Positions 46,150-59,110 of a DNA stretch of 64,000 nt are shown here, piece by piece. Numbering within the stretch: position 1 is the stretch's first letter; each line of letters starts with the position of its first letter. Under the pieces are notes generated by a model that did not search any database, had not been told where the DNA came from, and saw only the letters and a program-made list of their open reading frames with translations. The position numbers were made by a program, and so were the translations under genes. The stretch spans positions 33,688,710-33,752,709 of the forward strand of contig CM032120.1 of the NCBI GenBank assembly GCA_018894105.1, in the 5' to 3' direction. This DNA is from Jacaranda mimosifolia. Its lineage: Eukaryota > Streptophyta > Magnoliopsida > Lamiales > Bignoniaceae.

Positions 46150-46860
46150 TCATACATGCCTTACCTTTTTCAGCTCAATGCAGTCATGATCGAAGTGGCC
46201 TATCTTTTTGCAATTAAAGCACTTGACCTTACTTAGGTCTTTCTTTCCACTCCTATTTCCTCAATAATGTTTCATAGCCTTATTGCTTTATGGGGCCAAG
46301 CTTTGACTTTGATTATTGCGTTGTTTAGCAACAACTTGTTTTTTCCCACGCTTACCTCTATCTGGCTTACATTGACTAGCATGTGAACAAGAGCAGTTGC
46401 TTGTGCGCATTCTGACTCCTTACGGTCAACCTCCAACTTAAGGTGATTGGCAATACTGTCGAACGTCTTTATTTGCTCGTTATGTGTTAGCACAAGCTTA
46501 ACATGTCCCCAAGTCTGCTCAGGTAGCAACCTAAGGACAACCATAACCTGTTGTTCGTTTGTGAGCTCATATCCAGCATTTTGAAGTTCTCAAATCATAT
46601 CTTTCATCATATCAAGATGTTAGATCATCAAATGTTTCGAATCAAGTACATACTGATTGAACTTGAGAGTGAGTGCCTGTAGTCTAGTAGCCGAGGTGCT
46701 ACTGTACGTGACCTTCAATACCTCCCTCAGCTCTTTAGCCGTAGGATATTTTTCAAATTCACGAATTAAATTATCGTGCATGCAACTCAACATGGTAAAG
46801 CGCGCACTCATATATTGATCCACTCACTTATTGTACGCATCCAAATTGCGATGATATTGG
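46150..46860 (-). pseudogene. gag: Copia N gag with zinc knuckle
   Basis: The gag core reads MDQYMSARFTMLSCMHDNLI, then EFEKYPTAKELREVLKVTYS and SATRLQALTLKFNQYVLDSK (46823-46620). After stops and a shift comes VVLRLLPEQTWGHVKLVLTH (46544 onward). This is the UBN2-type gag of plant copia elements. A perfect CCHC knuckle (C-X2-C-X4-H-X4-C, CFNCKKIGHFDHDC) lies at 46221-46180. The start codon region is not secure. Confidence 0.82.
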
Positions 46861-48068
46861 GCAGTTTGTCCATTTTCTAGCTTAACAGGATTAGGCATGG
46901 AAGTAATCAGATGATCAAAAATCTTTTCTTTGTGCAATAAATATTGAATTTTTCTATGTCACATTGCATAATTTTGGCCATCAAGTTTCCCACTACCATG
47001 AAGGTCAAAAAAAGTTGTTTGTGTCTTTATAACTATATGACACGTGCATTTATGGTAGGTACTAGTCTAATATTTTATTTCTAATTCAAGTAAAATTTAT
47101 TATTCTCTTTAATTCAGTAAAATCGAAAATTTCACTATTGAGGCTAGTAATCATCTTCCACTAAAGTCAAGAGCTTAATAATATTATTAATCTAGAAATA
47201 AAATAACTTTTTGTTCATAAACAAATAATTTGAGCATTTACAATTTGAAAGCAACTTACATAATCACATAGAGAATTTAATTCCAAACAAAAATAGAATT
47301 TCGTTAATTAAATTGCACGCTTAAGAAATCTCATGCTCTTTCATGAAAAATTACCCATAATTTTTCACGTCAAAGATAATGATTCAGATTATATAGCATT
47401 CAAATTTTAACAATTAATGGTATTAATCTTGCATGATCCCATCCGTTAATAATATCAAATTGCAAATATTCACTTCTTTACAAAAATCATAAAAGACTTT
47501 TCTTGCATTTGAATTCAATTAAATAGCGATAAATTGCAAATATTGCTACGTTAGTAATCTAGTCATGCTTTTGAATTTAAATTAAGAAGATAAACAGTAC
47601 ATGCTGGTTAACAGGAAACCAAACTAGTTTCTCATGCTTTTGAATAATTTTTTTTCATTAATTGTACATCAGTAATATATGTACCAAAAACAGGGAAAAT
47701 GGAATATACAAAGCATGCACAAAACACAACATACTTGTAAGCTTGCAGCATTTTTGATGCCCTCAGTCGAACAAAATTTCGAAAATTTAAGAACACTAGC
47801 TACGGACTTTAACTTGTTCTCCATGTATGTGCAGCTTCGATATATTAAAATATAATGATCATGCAATCAAATTTCCATGACAAGTACTGAAGGTGAAAAA
47901 CAATTTTATCCACTTCGTTTTTCAAGGTTCCTTTAGGACGTGAGTTTCTTACAATATATATATATATATATATATACATATTTGTGTTAGATTTCAAATT
48001 TCAATACATCAAGCAAAAATAAATAAATATTCTAACGCATTCAAAATTGCGAGATCGAGCCCTATTGA

Positions 48069-48080
48069 CTCTGATACCAC
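48069..48080 (-). other. Primer binding site of copia N (Met type)
   Basis: Plus strand ctctgataccac is the reverse of GTGGTATCAGAG, directly inside the 5' LTR. It is the standard initiator-Met PBS. Confidence 0.88.
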
Positions 48081-48681
48081 AGTTGGAAATCATGATTTAA
48101 CTATGTTATTGCAATTAATCATATAAATCATGATATCAAATAGGGTGGTCCAGTGTTACCTTTTGATCAGCGGAAGATTTATGAATACCATCCTGGATCG
48201 AAGCCTTGAATGCGTACAAACTCTACATCCTTTAATCCCGAACTACCTTCTATTAATTTCTTCTTCTCGCCTTGCAAGGTTGCTACAAGAATTTTCACAC
48301 CTTAAACCTTTGGGACTATTTAGTGATATCCCAAGAAAAATTAAAAAGTAATTATGAATTTGAGAGTCTTTTATGAGTAAATAGTCAAGTTGTGTGTTTT
48401 AAACTCCTACGAAGAGGGCATATGTATATATGAGTCTTTTAAGAGTCCAATCTAACTAGAAGATCTAGATAATGTCTATCTCATACAAGGGAGAATTATC
48501 CTCCTAGTTATGAATGAGTATTATTATCTATCCACATCTCTTAAAAAAAAAAAAAGAAAGAAAGAAAAGAAAGAGTTCTAATCCAACAAGAACTACTATT
48601 CCTTTTAGATATAGATAATATTTTATTCAAATAGGAATGTCTATTAGGTCAAGAATCCAAAGTTCCATCCAATTCATAACA
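48081..48681 (-). repeat. 5' LTR of copia N
   Basis: Starts agttggaaatcatgattta (family TG changed to AG) and ends caattcataaca. It pairs with 41401-42003. A long TA microsatellite lies just inside the element at about 47955-47980. Confidence 0.87.
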
Positions 48682-49926
48682 AATACATTAAAATTTAATT
48701 TATTTATCTGTCCTTAAAAAAATCCGCATTCGACGTACATCAAACTTTGAGGTCTAAGTTGTGAATTTGTCCCCGAACCAATAGGTATCCTTTGACAATG
48801 TCTCACATTCTTATTAGAAATTCCCTCCGCCCAATTTACACAAACACGTGAAGTGACCAAACCTCTTTAAGATGTGTTTCTCCAATGAAATTAATGTCGG
48901 CCATTATCATGTCAACCATGGGTGGATGCGAAGGGGGCAAGGAGGGTCACCCCCACCCACGCCAACATTATATATATATATATATATATTTAATTTTAGC
49001 AATTTTTTATTTATTTTTTCAATTTTAGTAATAATTCTTACTAAATCTTTTACCTATTTTAATTCTGTGAAGTTTTAAAAAAATTTAGGCACATATTTAC
49101 AATTAAATAATTAAGTAAAAATAATTAAATTGAGTCCATTAGGGATCTGTTTGAAACATGTTTATAGGGATCTATAGAGACTTATAAAACAATCAATGTA
49201 AATGAATATTTTTTTAAAAAGGTTTTGTTAGATTTTTTGTTGTCTTTAATATGTGGTTTGTTTATTCTTCTTATTTATCTCTTCTCTTTACTAAGAATAA
49301 AATATATATTATTGTTCTAATTCTTTAATTTTATAATAAATTTTTGGTGTTTGTTTATATACATTATACAATAGATGTTGTTTTCAATTGAAAGTAAATT
49401 ATGTGTGCTTCTAGGTCTTATCAAAAGAATAAAATTTATGGTCAATTGTACAATCAAATATATGTTTGATTGTTCTTTTTATAAATATTATTAAAAGTTT
49501 TGATATTAGTTCAATTATTAATGAGAATTTTTATAATATGAAAGAACATTGCTCTCGATTTCGATGAAAGTATGTATTTTGAATTAGCAAAATTTTGAAA
49601 TTATAGTTGAACTTCTATGTTTTAAAAGTTTTGCGCCTCAACCGTCTCATTTCTAGATTCGTCTTGATGTCAACAAAGATCAAAGTCTTTAATTTCAATT
49701 ATTTGTTCCTATCACCCCAAATGTTAACCTTTTCATCTCTATTCCTATCAATACTAACGCTAATGAATTATTTTAATCTAAAAGAAAAATATCAGTAAAA
49801 ATAATATACTAATTATTAATTTAAAACTTTTCCATGTATACTTTGAAATTTATTAAATTTGATTTTAATAGGTAACTAATTAAATTTAATTAATATTTTG
49901 ATATTTATTTTCATGTACAAATCAAT
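48682..49926. other. AT-rich stretch, no gene recognised
   Basis: It contains a TA microsatellite at about 48969-48990 and many short frames. Sequence at 48912-48960 and 49620-49665 recalls the ends of a common plant repeat, but the ends do not pair well enough to call an element. Confidence 0.45.
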
Positions 49927-51050
49927 TGTGACCAAATATCGAGGTGGAATATTATGGTCAATCAAATCAAATCTTGTAACTTAAAGATAACAAAATAATC
50001 AAATTGCAATAGTTGGCGTGTTTAAGTACATTGACCAATCAAGTTGAAATAATATTCGACATTATCTCTTCGACAGTATAAATATAAAAGAGAGAGATAT
50101 CAAAGAAATTCAAGTCATTTGGGAATCTCCTATTCGGCCATTTATATAAAGAGACAATCGAGGCTCAATCGAATATACATACTCAAAGAAATATACATGC
50201 ACGTAGTAGCACAAGTCTTTAAAGCTTCAAGTTTAAGATTTTAGCCTTCAAAATTCCAAATTCAAGACTCTAGTTCAATGAATTTCCTATTGTCCTTTTG
50301 TCAAAACAAGGAAGACTACAGTCTACACCATTATATCCAAGAACAAGTTTCAAACTCTTAGATCATAAATTAGGAGAGAAGAATCAGACTATTAGTTTTC
50401 TTTATTAGGAGATATTTTCTCATAAATTCTAATTCTTTTTTCAATGATAAATTCAATTTGTCCATTATTTATTGTCTTGTAATTTATTTTTAAAGACAAT
50501 AAAAGTGAACAAATCTATGGAACACCAAGTAGGATCGATCCTACCCCTCATCTCTTCCTCCCATATGAATCTCGAAGTTAACTCCAATTATTCAATAGTT
50601 CCTGAAAGAGCCAGCTCCTTTTACAAAGGAAGATGCTGCGGAGTCTAGCTTTGATGTTGTTAATCAACCATTACTGGGGGCAAAACTACTAATTTAGATC
50701 TATTTGATGATTAAACTCTAGGAGTCCAAAGGACAAAAATCCCAAGGCATCCATTTTTGAGATCCCTGCCATGGTGACTAGAGCAACAACCATGGATGAA
50801 CAATTGCCTTGGATAGCTCAAGTTATAGCTGACCTACAAAATATTGTAGAAGATAAAGATCATCAAATTGCGTAACTCATGAACAAGCTAGAGCATTACC
50901 ATCTTGGAGAATTTAACCAAACTGCTCATCTTCTCTTGGTCGTGCAACTAAGGAGAAACAAACTGGTGAAATGTTCCACAAGTAAGAATTTGAGCAAAAG
51001 GTCGACCACTTTGCAGCTTCCACTACTACATTGCCTGTCTAACAATAGCT
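49927..51050 (+). mobile_element. Tat-like Ty3 fragment: LTR plus start of gag
   Basis: An LTR-like region (about 49927-50525) is followed by ggaacaccaagtaggatcg, the counterpart of the gag-opening motif at 3466 on the other strand. A gag start follows at 50771/50792: MDEQLPWIAQVIADLQNIV, a stop, then LMNKLEHYHLGEF. After about 51050 the match is lost, replaced by TA-rich DNA. It is the same family as the left-edge element, in opposite orientation. LTR ends are approximate. Confidence 0.68.
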
Positions 51051-51059
51051 GACATTGTG

Positions 51060-51234
51060 GGATGGGGTCGAGGTGGGGGTTGCAGAGGGTGCTGGGAACA
51101 TGCGTGGGTCTATTATATAATATATTATATATTTATGTATATATTAATATTTATATATCAATATTTATTATATATAAATATGACTATATATTTAATATAA
51201 ATATATATTCATATTGATATAACTATATATTATA
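51060..51234. repeat. TA-rich low-complexity tract
   Basis: Long runs of tatata and atatatt-type sequence directly before the chromovirus LTR. Not coding. Confidence 0.7.
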
Positions 51235-53062
51235 TGTATCATCCTGAATTTTGAATTTCACAATAAGAATTAAAATAAGAAAAATATAGGTCTCAATTTT
51301 GACGAAATACTTTTAACTTATATAATTAAATTTGAACTTAATTGCCTGGAAACAGAAATGTTAGGGGTCAATGTTTAAGAAGTAAAAGTTGAAGGGCTTA
51401 ATTGAAAACCAAGGACCAAACTGAAGACAGTGTAAAACTTCAGGGGGCAAATTGAAGTCGGTCAAAAGTTTTGGGGTTCAATCTGTAAAGGCTGAAAAAT
51501 ATTTCTATATATATAATTAAGGACGGAATTTTATTAAATTCTAAAAATTGACCTCAACCATACCCCAACGATGAATTGCCAAAAAATGGCCGTGAAACTT
51601 AAAATTGATACCATGGTTAGCTTCCTCTAGCTGAAAGGAACCTAAACATACCAAGAAACTTAAGAAACAACTGAGAGATTTGTCAAAAAATGAAGCCCAA
51701 CAATGATGGACGACAGGTATGGTGGTTGTCTGACTTTCGACAGTGGAACAGGATGGGAAACATATGGCTTTTGGTTGGAATCCCATGGGTAAGCTCATGG
51801 TAGCTTCAATTTGAGGTTTCGATCAACAACAATGGGAAAAATTGGACGTCAGTTTTGGGGCGGCGCCACGAGATTTTTGTGCAATTGACGGTGTTGCAGG
51901 TGTCCAATTGAGAAATTAATTTAGGTATTTTGGTAGGCTCGGTGAGATGCACAGTATGGTGCTGGTGGTTCTTAACTTTGACAGTAGCGGCGGGCCTAAA
52001 ACAGTAGACTGGAAGTTTTCTTCTAAGTTAAACGGGCCAAAATCGAACTTTGATTTGGACTCGAACCTAGTCCAATTTGGTAAGTTTTGAGTTGTACCAA
52101 ATTAATTATCCCTAAATCAATATGATTGAATCGTAATTGATAAAAATTAGGCACATAGTATAATTTAGATGGAATAAATAATAAAATAAGAACTTAGTTA
52201 CAGTTTGGACGTTGATCTTATATTCATAAAATTATGGGAAGAAAATAAGTAAGCAACCTATTAGGCATAGCTTAGGAAAGTAAGTCAATGTTGTTTCCAA
52301 TAATTATAATACTGTATTTTGGGAAAGCTAGGTAACGAGGAGCTGAGCTATTGTGCTTATTATGAAAAGGCCACTGCTTGATATCGCAAGGTGAGCTTAT
52401 ACTAGATTTCTTTGATGGGTAAAGAACATACGTTTTTGTTATTATATCCTTCTTGTTTGATCCTGTTTGTGTTGAGATTCAATAGTTGTTGTTTGTTTGT
52501 TATATGTTGTTCTTCAACTTTTATGTTGAATTTAACAATTTATTTGAGGTTTTTTGCTTGTCTATAATTCTGGAGTCGTTATTGATCAAACCTAATATAA
52601 ATTCTTATCTTATATATATTAGTAAATATATCATTGTCGTTTGCCTATGTCATAATGACCTTCGATTCTTGTGTCACCCTTGACAATCTTTTTGGACTTC
52701 TCTTCCTCTTAGCCATGAATCTTGAGCTATTGTTACTTGAATTCCCTACCTATCTTGAGTTGTTGAATACCTGAACCGAATATCATGTTCACATGAATTT
52801 TGAAAAAGTAAACTATTTGTGAAATTGTACCACACATCACCTTTTACAATGTTTGTGGCTCCTGGTTGATTACGATATATGTTATTTTACCTGAAATTGG
52901 TGATCGTGTTGGGAAAGTTGAAAATAGATAATGTATTATCTATTATCGCCGTGGTTATTTCCTTGGTACATACTCGATACCGACTGGCTGATTGTTCATA
53001 TCTCATGGCAAGTTGATATGTTTATTGTACTAGTATTGGATATTTTACTGCTATTAGCAGGG

Positions 53063-55483
53063 TGAAAGCAAGTAAGGCACTAGGATCCAATAATAAAACT
53101 TCAAAAGCTTAAATAAATTAGTGCTTTATAAGAAACCAAGGATCTAAACATACTTAGGATTTAGATTTGGATGGAGAGTTACCTTGATTAGCAAAATCCA
53201 AAGGTAGATTGAAGAACTCTTTCTTCAAAACAGAATCTGCCAAACAGTGGCGTAGTTGGACAAGAGCAACTTTTGCATAATTTCAGTAGATCCTCAACTC
53301 TTTTATGAAGCTACTGTGAAAATTTCAGAACAAAAATCCTTCTGGATCTCCTGGAATAAAATCACCAAGTGACTAGTCTCGTAGGTGGATCTCCAAAGGC
53401 TTAACAAACCATTTGTTTTGCCTTTACCAATATGATCCACACACCAATCTAATTTCCTACTACTCCTCACTTTTAGCTAGAGAAATAGATGAGAGAAGAT
53501 AAGGAGATGACCGATTTTGGGGTTGGAGAAGAAAAGAGAGGTGAGTTTCCAACATATGAGTGAACACCTTGAAAATGGAAGAAGAAAGTGAGAATCTAAT
53601 TCTTCACTTGGATTGCTTTAAAAAACGCCCACCTCACCTCTATATCTATATATAAAGGGAGGTTGGTGTAATGCCAAGTTGGCATGACACCTTCCTCAAG
53701 GTGGGGGGCACCGTTAACATGCTTGCAATGCATGCAAGTTGGCAAATTCAAATCTAATTTGAATTTGTGTACATTTCAATTACATTTGAAATTTAATTTC
53801 AAATTAGTTAAATGCCACACCTAAATGATCCTATCATTTGAATTTTTCCTCCAAAATATATTCTTCTCATTAATTAAATTAAACACTTTAACTTAATTAA
53901 TTAATCATTGACTTAACTCTTAAGTCAATTGGTTTAACTCTTTAAGCTTAATTTTGTTAACTCAACTCTTTAAGTTGACTAATTGATGGTCACATGGCAC
54001 CAAGTAATTAACTATTTTATTATTGGTTTAATTTAACTCCTTAAATTAGTTGATCAATTTAACAATTAAATTAATCAAGCCAAAATTGACCTCAATTTTT
54101 GGTCACCCAAAAATCAGTCTCTATGGAGTGAAATTTCTATCACTTAGAAAGTTCATCCATTACTTAGGAAATGTAATTGACTTTTGTGTGTGACCCGATA
54201 GGTTCTACCATTCATTGGACATGAGCTTACAACTCCTTGTGAATTTAGAATATCATACATTCATTTTAGTTTGAACTTCTTTAAACTAATTGACTTAATT
54301 CAATTAATCTCTATTAATTGAAGAGTACCCAATGTCCATGGTCGATGTCCAACCTCAATCCCATGGAGCCCAAGTAATTGGTCAAGATGAATGCTCTTAG
54401 AAAACCATTATAGCTCTACGCGTACCATGCAAATACGGTCCTTCTGTCTCCTATCTCCTGAGAGAGGCCCAAGGCAAGATATTTGTCGGCTTCCTAATAG
54501 CCTTGAGACTATGTCTCTATTCCCAATGTTCGATTCCACTTTATGACCTCATCTTTAGAGAACTTCTTTTTCAAGTTGTCATACTACCTTGCGCAATAAT
54601 TTTTTGGAATCGAACATTATAGAATACATAGGAGATGTACTTGCATTTCATAAAGACGAGGAGTCGGATTCCATCTTGGATCTCACAAACCTCCATATCT
54701 AAATAGCTCATGCCCAATAACTACCCAAACAGGCCCACTAGGTGACTAGGAAGGAGTCAAAGCATGAGGACCTAAGCACAAGATTACCATAGATCCTCAG
54801 GTCAAAGGACTAATTATATGCACTAGCGTAACCATGTACTCGCATTTCATAAAGACGAGGAGTCGGATTCCATCTTGGATCTCACAAACCTTCATATCTA
54901 AGTAGCCCATGCCCAATAACTACCCATATGGGCCCGTTAGGTGACTAGGAAGGAGTCAAAGCATGAGGACCTAAGCACAAGATTACCATGGATCCTCATG
55001 TCAAAGGACTAATTATATGCACTAGCATAAGCAGAAGAACTTGCCACTATCGATTTGCCACTTCAGCTATCTAGTGGATTCTCTGGATGGGCCTTCAGTG
55101 CCTTGTTCCCTAACAAACACCTGCTAACATACATCCACATCTCATATGGGATTGCCCATGGAATGGAGCAATATCCAACTCCTTGGATCTATGCATCGTT
55201 AGTACACGTCTATCTGGATCTTAGATGTCTTGTCTCTTAAGATCTTATGACTTGGAAGATTTAAGATTACGATCGTGTAAGACTTATTCTATGATCACCA
55301 CCCAGTGCGTGACCAAGTCCCATGGTCTTGTGTGATCTAAGGGCTTCAACCAAATGCTAGTGAAGTAAATATAAGCATAAGATGAAGGTGGCTATATTAT
55401 TAATATCATTCAATTAAGATTGTATCACAAGTGAAATACTTTACAATGCCAATCTAATTGACTTGCGGGGAACTATTCCAACA
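53063..55483 (-). repeat. 3' LTR of copia J (2.42 kb) with tandem duplication
   Basis: On the plus strand it runs from tgaaagcaagtaaggcact to ggggaactattccaaca. The bases after it, atctcccacttgcc, are the reversed polypurine tract of copia elements. Homology with the right LTR covers about 53628-55483. The outer 565 bp (53063-53627) have no counterpart there. Confidence 0.83.
54635..55028 (-). repeat. 199-bp tandem duplication within the 3' LTR of J
   Basis: Copies begin at 54635 and 54834 with atgtact-gcatttcataaag. Both run through tcggattccatcttggatct, gaaggagtcaaagcatgagg and actaattatatgcactagc. The right LTR has a single copy (from about 62098). Confidence 0.87.
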
Positions 55484-55499
55484 ATCTCCCACTTGCCCT

Positions 55500-56244
55500 A
55501 AAGCCAATTCCCTATAGTCTTAAAATCCATCTTCTTAAGATGTCCTTCAAAGACCATATGCATTTAGGGGTTTAGACAGTGGTTCTGCTATAGTCTCTTC
55601 TGAGGCAACTATTTCCACTCAGTTGTCACCTCTATCAAATGGTATGATAATGCATTTATCTGTGTTTAGATCACTGATGAGATCTTGACTCAAGTCCTAA
55701 GTTTTCTTCAAAAGACAATCATAGGCCCATGCATACTAGGCACTATATCCAACTCTTGGATGAAGTTTCTATCAAAACACCATCTTTTGTGATTTCCAAA
55801 ACCATAAATTATTTCACCTCAATGGCAGTCTTGGTCGTAGAGTCTTGTTGGAACTCTTTCCAACTCAACGCGCCGCCATTGAGGCAAAATTTAAATCTAG
55901 AAGTGGATTTCTAGGTCATCTACATCGGATTGAAAACTAAGATCCGAAAACCTTTCGGGTTTTATTTCTCCATTGCCGTTATACCTAAAAATAAGTCCTT
56001 AATCCTTCTCAAGTACTTAAGGATTATTTTAACGGCTATTCAATGACTTTCACTGGGATAAGATTGGAAAGGACTCATAACATTTAGAGCGTGTGCCTCA
56101 TCCAATCTTGTACATTGAATTGCATACAATATGCTCCGCATAAGGTATGTGGGTCATTCTATGTCTCTTGTCGTCAGTCTAAGAGGTCATAGACTTGGAG
56201 AGACGAAGAGCATGTCCCATTGGAAGGAACCTTCTCTTGGATTA
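55500..56244 (-). pseudogene. Copia J RNase H, heavily broken
   Basis: Short stretches of the copia RNase H order appear in different frames: YQSDPGESH then KIILKYLRR near 56060-56000, a T-A-I-E-like patch near 55810, and EPLSKPLN near 55575 at the end of pol. No frame exceeds about 60 codons. Position between RT and the polypurine tract supports the call. Confidence 0.6.
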
Positions 56245-57060
56245 TTACATACTAAAACTCTTTAGTATCTTGTCAATGTACGATATTTGGGAAAGCCCCA
56301 ACATCCTCCCTAATCTATCTTTATAAATACATATTCCCAATACATAGGATGCTTTTCTCAAATGCTTCATGAAGAATTGTGTAGATAACCATGCTTCAGT
56401 ATGCTCTAACATTTCTCTTTCATTCTCAATGAGAAGAATGCCATCAACATAAAGCACAATATACTTTATATTACTCCCACTAGCCTTCGTGTACATACAA
56501 GGTTCATGCACATTTTTGACAAAGCCAAACGATTTAGATTCGCCGACAGTAGGACTCTTTGAAAGCTTCAAGTGTAGGATCGTAGATTACTAGCTGCTAA
56601 GAAAGACGTTTGACTTTCTAATCAAAATGTATGTTCCAAGTTCGAGATGCCTATTTAAGTCCATAAATGGATATCTGGAGTTTGCAAACCTTTTGCTCAC
56701 TTATCTTGCATGTAAAACCTTGTGGTTGCTTCATATAAATTTCTTCTTCAATGTCTCCATTGAGGAAAGCATTTTTCACATCCATTTGCCATATCCCATA
56801 GTTATAATATATGGCTATGGAAAGTAGAATCTAAATAGACTTAGGCATTGGAACGATGAAAAGGTTTCCTCAAAATTGATATCGGGTCTTTGAGTGCCAC
56901 TAGTCGCGCCTTAAAGGTTGCTACCTCTCCATCGACTCCTAGCTTTCGCTTATAGATCAACTTGCAACCAATGAGAACTATTCCCTTCGGTGGATCTACC
57001 AAAGTCCATACTTTGTTGGAGTACATGGATTTCATTTCGGATCTCATGGCGTCAAGCTAA
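56245..57060 (-). pseudogene. Copia J reverse transcriptase
   Basis: The N-terminal part (57047-56841) reads MRSEMKSMYSNKVWTLVDPP, then GCKLIYKRKLGVDGEVATFK. The C-terminal part (56571-56245) reads CMYTKASGSNIKYIVLYVDG, then LLIENEREMLEHTEAWLSTQ. The catalytic motif is YVDG instead of YVDD, so the second metal-binding aspartate is lost. A frameshifted middle joins them. Confidence 0.82.
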
Positions 57061-57340
57061 TATCCTGAGTTTTATGTTCAATATAGTTTCCTCATAGGTC
57101 TTCGGATCACTATTTGATTAGCTCATTTCATGAAGAAATTCAAAACTTTTGGGTTGCTTCTCGATCCGATCTGACCTTCTTAGAGGTTGTGTGTGGAGGC
57201 TCTTATTGATATTTACTTGTTTCTACTGCTTGTGGGATTTTAATGATCATCTTGAACATTACCAAGTTTAATTACGACGCCTTTTCTATCTAATAGAAGT
57301 TTCTTTTCCAAAAAGGTGGTGTTCCTCGAAATAAACACCC

Positions 57341-57992
57341 TTTGTTCCGAGGAATCATTAAAGTAATGACCCTAAGACTCTCTTGGGTATCCTACAAACT
57401 TATACAAGGTGGATACTATCTAACTTATCTCCCACTAAATGTCTCACGTAGGCGGAAGACCCCCAAACCTTTAGATAATGGTAAGAAGGTGCTTTGCCAA
57501 GCGACATCTCATGTAGTGTTTCTGGCACTTACTTTGAAGGTACTACACTTGGTAACTTTGCTATCGTCTTTAAGTCGTATCATCAAAAGGATATAGGTAC
57601 ATTGGAGAAGCTCATCATAGAATGTATCATGTCCAACAAGGTACGATTTCTCCTTTTAGCTAAGTCAATTGAGAGAGAATTCCATTCTCTTTTAGATAAT
57701 CCAAGAATTTGGTGCTTAAGTATTCTCCCCCTTGATCCGATCGAATAGCTTTAATATTAAGTCCCTTTTGCTTTTCCACTTTATTCCTATATTCATTGAA
57801 CTTCTCAAAGGCTTCGGACTTGCAATTCATAAGATACACATGTCCATACCGACTATAATTATCGGTGAAAGTAATGAAGTAGAAATAGCCTTCTCCTGCA
57901 CTAACTCTTAGTGGAACACAAATGTCCATATGGATCAAATCCAAAGGACTTGTGGTGTTCTTCGTTTGTCCTACAAAATGAGCCTTAGTCAT
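57341..57992 (-). pseudogene. Copia J integrase
   Basis: The core frame (57992-57660) reads MTKAHFVGQTKNTTSPLDLI, then HMDICVPLRVSAGEGYFYFI (first catalytic Asp in HMDIC), then YGHVYLMNCKSEAFEKFNEY and IKAIRSDQGGEYLSTKFLDY (second Asp in RSDQGGEY). The region holding the catalytic Glu lies after a shift and is degraded. Typical copia integrase spacing. Confidence 0.83.
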
Positions 57993-58415
57993 TTTTCCCT
58001 TTAAACAAGATCACAAGTATGAAGGTTCTCAATGCCACTAACATTTGGTGCTTTGAAAGCTTATAACTTGTTCATCCTATTTTTAAAAATATGTCCCAAT
58101 CTTGCATGTCAGAACATGGCATCTTCTTAGATATCTAATTTTCTTACTTTGTTGAATGTGCATTAGTGATGGTTGAGAATCCAAAAATGTATAAGTCTTT
58201 GTTAAGTGTACCATAAGCAACTAAAGAACCCTTTCTTTAATGTCTTCAGTCTCCCATTTGATATAGAGGGGTCAAATCCTTTGCTATCTAAAACGGGAAT
58301 TGATATAATGTTCTCAACAAGATATGGTACATATTAACAAGGGTTCAATACAATTATGGAGTGCCCTAAGTCTAACTTATTATACGCCATTGGCTTTGGC
58401 TGCAACTCTTACTCC

Positions 58416-59110
58416 TTAGCTAAGGCAGTAGATCATATCCCTATCACTAAGTCCTATTATTCTTTCTATTCTTTGTAACAACTTACAAAGATAAGAACCA
58501 CATGCAATATCATATATCCATGAGGAAGAATTTATTCTTAAATGTATTTCAATAAAGTACATACCCTTCTCAAGGGTTGCAAGGTATCCCTTGCAATTTT
58601 GCTTCCAATGGCCTATCTCGCCAAAGTAGAAACAAGTAATATCAACCATATCCTCTATAATTTTCTTGACTCCTTTGGATGCTTTTAATGGTTGCTTTCC
58701 CCTTATAGGGAGAACATTTCTTCCTTTTACCTCCCTTTCTAGCACCCTAGGGTCCATAGACTTGGAGAATAAAGCAAGCATTAATGGTATGCCCTTGTCA
58801 TGGTAATCTCCATCTAGATCAATACTTTGATCAATAAAACTAGGCAAGGATGTGAGGATGACATCCTCATGGAGATCATTGTCCATCATTACATCCAAGT
58901 TGAAAAACTTCTCCAAGCCTAATAATCTTTAGACCGTAGTTGATGATACATGACTTCGCATCCATCATAGCTTGAAAAATCTCCTTTGACAATATGAATT
59001 TCTCATACCTTGTTTGCTTTGCAACTCTTGTAAAATTTAACCAAGGTATAATTCATGTGTCCTTGAGACTTTTGAAGTTTGTAGATGCCATCATGAGACT
59101 TGGGATAGGA
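58416..59110 (-). pseudogene. Copia J gag and protease start
   Basis: From 58916 the frame reads MEKFFNLDVMMDNDLHEDVI, then LTSLPSFIDQ. It continues to a zinc knuckle CFYFGEIGHWKQNC (about 58634-58593), where the second cysteine is Phe, so zinc binding would be lost. Next comes SSSWIYDIACGSYLCKLLQ, the protease site (family D-T/S-G/A-C/A). Upstream gag sequence to about 59110 is broken by stops. Confidence 0.75.

Larger units (their letters stand above)
41401..48681 (-). mobile_element. Ty1/copia retrotransposon N, full length, decayed
   Basis: The two LTRs are of nearly equal length (603 and 601 bp). Minus-strand order from the right is LTR, PBS, gag, protease, integrase, RT, RNase H, polypurine tract, LTR. 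Integrase before RT marks the copia superfamily. Flanks aacat and aatac could be a decayed 5-bp target duplication. Stops and shifts occur in every domain. Confidence 0.88.

Noticed and set aside
48912..49665. Candidate MITE (gggtggatgcgaagggggca at left, ctcatttctagattcgtctt at right)
   Set aside because: The ends recall a common plant repeat but pair poorly, and no target duplication was found.
54990..55240. 61-codon frame MPLQLSSGFSGWAFSALFPN
   Set aside because: Wholly inside the copia J LTR and not conserved as a frame in the other LTR.
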